NCBI GenBank assembly: GCA_029265085.1 | Contig: JAJUJY010000217.1 | Span: forward strand, 1 to 6,240 | Direction: 5' to 3' | Length of the DNA stretch: 6,240 bases | Source of the DNA: Chloroflexota bacterium | GTDB taxonomy: Bacteria > Chloroflexota > Anaerolineae > Anaerolineales > Anaerolineaceae | Shown: positions 3,451 to 6,240 of the stretch, one piece after another | How the letters are laid out: the number at the start of each line of letters is the position of its first letter | Position numbering within the stretch: position 1 is the first letter of the stretch | Notes under the pieces: generated by a model | Databases searched by the model: none | The model's input: only the letters and a program-made list of their open reading frames with translations | What the model was told of the DNA's origin: nothing | Translations under genes and position numbers: made by a program

Positions 3451-6004
3451 ATCGTATTGCCTCAATAGCAGTCATGCGGCTAATCCGATAAGCAGGGATA
3501 ACTCCTGCCATTAATGCAGCTATCAATGCAGTCATTACCGCAAACAATACACCCAGCGGCTGGATATTCATTTGCAAAGTCCAACCAAAAGAACGCATGT
3601 TAATGATAAATATCAAAATCAAAGATAAAACAATCCCTGTAGGTATGGCGAAAACACCAGCTGCCAGCCCCATCAAACCGGTTTCTAACATAATCATTTT
3701 CCAAAGTTGCCGGCCAGTCAGCCCTAAAGCCATAAATATCCCTAATTCACGCTGTTTTTCCATTAATAGCATCAGAAGGGTTGATAAAATTCCGATAAAA
3801 GCAACAACTGTCGCGAGTATTCTTAATGCAAAAGTAATTGCAAATGTTCGGTCAAAAACATCCATCACTTCTTCCCGAAGTGCCTGGTTGGCCCGAATTA
3901 ATAATGACTGATTTGTTCGAATTTGATCTTGCAACTTTGTTGCAAATTCATCCGCATTAACTCCATCTCGCAATCGAATTCCGATTGCAGTAACCCCTGG
4001 ATCACCCCAGGATTTCTGATATCTATCCAGCGAAATCATTGCACTGCCTTCACTAGACGCATAATCATAAAAGATACCAATTACTTGGAACTGGGTCAAA
4101 CCGCCTGGTGTGTAAATTCCAAACAGATCACCAACTTCAAGGTGGAAACGATTTGTCAACGGCTCAGATATTAAAATTCCGCCCTGATTCAATTGTTCAT
4201 AAATCAATGCTTGTTGCACACGTACACTTTTAAAATATCGTTCTTTCCCAATATCCGGATTATTCGTTGCTGATAAATTTAGACCACCCAAAGGACTATC
4301 TGCTTTGATTGTGCGCAACAAATCAACTCTCTGAATATTTGGCCAATTCCGCAATTGGGAAACAACATCTTGATCAATGAGAGTTGTTGATTGGGTAGAT
4401 GTAAAACTAGGTGCGGAAATATAAATATCACTCTGAAGTGTTTGTTCCAGCCAGATCGTTACGGTATAACGGAAACTATCAATCATTAAAGTAACCCCAA
4501 TTGATACCGCTACAGCAATCATTAAGGCTGAAACTGCAATTCCAGTCCTACTTAATGAACTCAATAAAGATCGCGGCGCAATTTTCCCAATCCAGCCAAA
4601 TAACTTCTGAGTAATTGGCCGTATAACGGTCATCATCCATTGCAACCCATTAATGGACAACATCGCAAATCCAATAACAACAAAAAAAGTCCCTCCAAAA
4701 CCAAATATCAAATATTCATTTGGTACCCAAAAAGCGATTCCCCCAAGGATAAAACAGATCACACCACCCAGCGTAATCCACCCAGTAAATCGTTGGGCTT
4801 TTTCTTCTATTCCAGATCGAGTTATTGCCACACGCGGCGGAACGCCAGCTGCTTCAATCGCAGGAATAACTGCGGTAACAATTGTTGCAACCAATCCAAT
4901 CAAGCCCCCTTTTATCAGGCTTGATAATGGTAAACCAATATCTCGAACTGTTGTCGTGAAATAAAGGTCATTGATTGTCTGACTTACGAGAGAAATGGTA
5001 TTTCTACCCATTCCAATACCTAAACCAACCCCAATAGCTGAACCAATTATTCCAACAATAATCGCTTCTCCAAGAACAATTATAAATATTTCTTTTCTGG
5101 TTACGCCAAGGCAGCGCAGTGTCCCAAACAACGCTCGTCTTTGGATAACAGAAAATGTCATCGTGTTATAAATCAAAAACAATCCAACCACCAATGCAAG
5201 CATTGATAGAGCACTAAGATTCAGCTGGAATGCTGCTGTCATTTGTTGAATTGCATCGGCTTGCGCCTGAGCAGGAACAATTCTTACTTCCTCAGGAAGG
5301 ATTGCTTGAATATCCTTTTCGATATTTTGATTACCCTCAGGAATGATTAAATCGATACGGCTGATTTTTCCAATAAAACCAGTAATCTCTTGAGCAGTTG
5401 CAATATCTGCGAGGATCAGACCACTTAAAGTTCTAGCAGATAAATTATCTCGAGGATAGACGATCCCTGCTAAAAACACTTTTGTGTCGATACCATTTAC
5501 TAGAATAGATATCTCTTGTCCAATGGTTAATTGATACCTTTCTGCCATATCTTTTGATAACAATACGGCTCCAGGCTGAGTGAAAAATGAGACCAGGTTA
5601 GGCCAATCAATTTGTGCCTGCTCGTCCCAATAATCCCGAAAAGGCCGATCCTCCAGAAAATCAAATCCCAATAATTGATATGGCTGGTTCCCCAGGTTTG
5701 GCGAAGAAACATTGATGGAGATGATGGGTGAAACCGCTTCGAGTAAACCCGTTTTCTGCAAATCAACATAAATGGACTCGTCAAAAGCCTCACCAGATGC
5801 AATTATTTGATGGGTAGCTTTTCCAGTTATTGCTTGGGTACTAAGTTCAAATGCTCTTCTTGACCCGGCATTCGCCAGATCAATCGATACCATAACTGCA
5901 ACACCTAAAGCAATCCCAAACACCATGAGCAAAGTTTGCCAGCGATGAATCCATAAATATCGCCAGCTTACTTTCCTTAAAGAGATCAGGGACATGGAAT
6001 TCAT
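3443..6004 (-). CDS. ABC transporter permease with two FtsX domains (AttF-AttG-like)
   Basis: An 853-residue inner-membrane permease of the FtsX/MacB/LolCE superfamily. About ten membrane segments are visible: 25-45, 265-285, 304-332, 363-385, 408-427, 430-452, 486-508, 722-747, 770-800 and 815-837. Two large extracytoplasmic domains lie at about 46-260 and 510-720, each after one membrane segment, so the chain is a duplicated permease. The end, GVIPAYRISRMTAIEAIRYE, is the typical FtsX C-terminal motif, and EKQRELGIFMALGLTGRQL is the usual cytoplasmic coupling loop. The ATG at 6004 lies 3 bp after the ATPase stop with only a weak ribosome binding site, so coupling is likely; ATG 5995 (MSLISL) is an alternative. 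The family uses ATP to move lipoproteins, lipids or peptides out of the membrane or periplasm. With the ATPase before and the lipocalin-like lipoprotein after, an AttEFGH-type export system is the best reading. Confidence 0.93.
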   Translation of the reverse strand: MNSMSLISLRKVSWRYLWIHRWQTLLMVFGIALGVAVMVSIDLANAGSRRAFELSTQAITGKATHQIIASGEAFDESIYVDLQKTGLLEAVSPIISINVSSPNLGNQPYQLLGFDFLEDRPFRDYWDEQAQIDWPNLVSFFTQPGAVLLSKDMAERYQLTIGQEISILVNGIDTKVFLAGIVYPRDNLSARTLSGLILADIATAQEITGFIGKISRIDLIIPEGNQNIEKDIQAILPEEVRIVPAQAQADAIQQMTAAFQLNLSALSMLALVVGLFLIYNTMTFSVIQRRALFGTLRCLGVTRKEIFIIVLGEAIIVGIIGSAIGVGLGIGMGRNTISLVSQTINDLYFTTTVRDIGLPLSSLIKGGLIGLVATIVTAVIPAIEAAGVPPRVAITRSGIEEKAQRFTGWITLGGVICFILGGIAFWVPNEYLIFGFGGTFFVVIGFAMLSINGLQWMMTVIRPITQKLFGWIGKIAPRSLLSSLSRTGIAVSALMIAVAVSIGVTLMIDSFRYTVTIWLEQTLQSDIYISAPSFTSTQSTTLIDQDVVSQLRNWPNIQRVDLLRTIKADSPLGGLNLSATNNPDIGKERYFKSVRVQQALIYEQLNQGGILISEPLTNRFHLEVGDLFGIYTPGGLTQFQVIGIFYDYASSEGSAMISLDRYQKSWGDPGVTAIGIRLRDGVNADEFATKLQDQIRTNQSLLIRANQALREEVMDVFDRTFAITFALRILATVVAFIGILSTLLMLLMEKQRELGIFMALGLTGRQLWKMIMLETGLMGLAAGVFAIPTGIVLSLILIFIINMRSFGWTLQMNIQPLGVLFAVMTALIAALMAGVIPAYRISRMTAIEAIRYE

Positions 6005-6007
6005 TGC

Positions 6008-6240
6008 TTAAGCTTCTGATGGATCAACAAAACGTCCGTTTCGTAAAGTGAAATAACGATCAGCAAAATGAGCTGCCTCTTGACTATGGGTAACCATAAT
6101 GAGTACTTTTCCGGCTTTGCGGGTAAGACGATCAAGCAGGTCAAGGATATTTTTTCCTGTACCCTCGTCCAGATTACCTGTAGGCTCATCTGCCAATACA
6201 ATCATAGGGTCATGAACTAATGCTCTGGCAATTGCCACTC
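6008..6240 (-). CDS. ABC transporter ATPase (LolD/MacB/AttE-like), C-terminal part only
   Basis: The last 77 codons of an ATP-binding subunit; the gene starts beyond the right edge. The visible part begins just after the LSGGQ signature ([11 protein letters not shown]), then Walker B with the catalytic glutamate ([13 protein letters not shown]), the D-loop within the same run, and the H-loop histidine in [20 protein letters not shown] is characteristic of the LolD/MacB/FtsE group that works with FtsX-type permeases. The GTG at 6238 is the internal valine of RVAIARA, not a start. The stop TAA is 3 bp before the permease ATG, placing it first (as seen) in the operon and making it the energy source for that permease. 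Walker A lies outside the window. Confidence 0.93.
   Translation of the reverse strand, partial: VAIARALVHDPMIVLADEPTGNLDEGTGKNILDLLDRLTRKAGKVLIMVTHSQEAAHFADRYFTLRNGRFVDPSEA

Noticed and set aside
4640..4964. Plus-strand frames of 94-103 codons antisense to the permease
   Set aside because: Low-complexity translations rich in Lys, Pro, Thr and Asn, with no start signals, as expected opposite hydrophobic membrane segments.
5527..5802. 91-codon open frame on the minus strand inside the permease gene
   Set aside because: It lies wholly within the well-supported permease frame, shows no ribosome binding site and no recognisable motif.
6001..6201. 66-codon open frame on the minus strand overlapping the ABC ATPase
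   Set aside because: It is out of frame with the Walker B and H-loop region, which clearly reads in the other frame.

Overview
The window looks like ordinary bacterial chromosome, moderately AT-rich by eye. A tRNA-Val without an encoded CCA, strong Shine-Dalgarno sites, textbook sigma-70-type promoters and the gene mix (OmpR-type regulator, FAH-family hydrolase, LolD/FtsX/lipocalin operon) would fit Chloroflexota such as Anaerolineae. That placement is an impression, not a proof; no marker gene settles it. All protein genes lie on the minus strand. The only plus-strand gene is the tRNA.

Reading the minus strand from right to left: positions 6240-2284 hold a tight operon. It contains the C-terminal end of an ABC ATPase (6008-6240), a large double-FtsX permease (3443-6004, 3 bp after the ATPase) and a lipoprotein of the CrtC/AttH lipocalin-like family (2284-3450, overlapping the permease by 8 bp). 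This resembles the AttEFGH type of exporter, with the two permease subunits in one chain. A tRNA-Val(UAC) (2202-2275, plus strand) runs head-on into this operon with only 8 bp between. It is divergent from a fumarylacetoacetate-hydrolase-family gene (1371-2132).

The most interesting part is the 295-bp space between that hydrolase and an orphan OmpR-type response regulator (329-1075). It holds, in transcription order, a 15-bp palindrome, an 11-bp-spaced direct repeat touching a perfect-consensus promoter (TTGACA-17-TATAAT), and a second promoter with the same layout 37 bp further on. These are followed by a leader RNA with a perfect 10-bp stem, an inner hairpin, a possible pseudoknot and an intrinsic terminator only 36 bp before the start codon. 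The terminator must be read through to express the regulator, and the sequence just before it can form a competing helix. This has the design of a riboswitch or attenuator, or alternatively of a small RNA, controlling a response regulator. I cannot match it to a known family from memory.

Downstream of the regulator, after a 128-bp gap holding one short perfect dyad, begins an unrecognised protein with an N-terminal membrane segment (1-200) that runs off the window. No histidine kinase is present. No stretch above 300 bases is without a gene.
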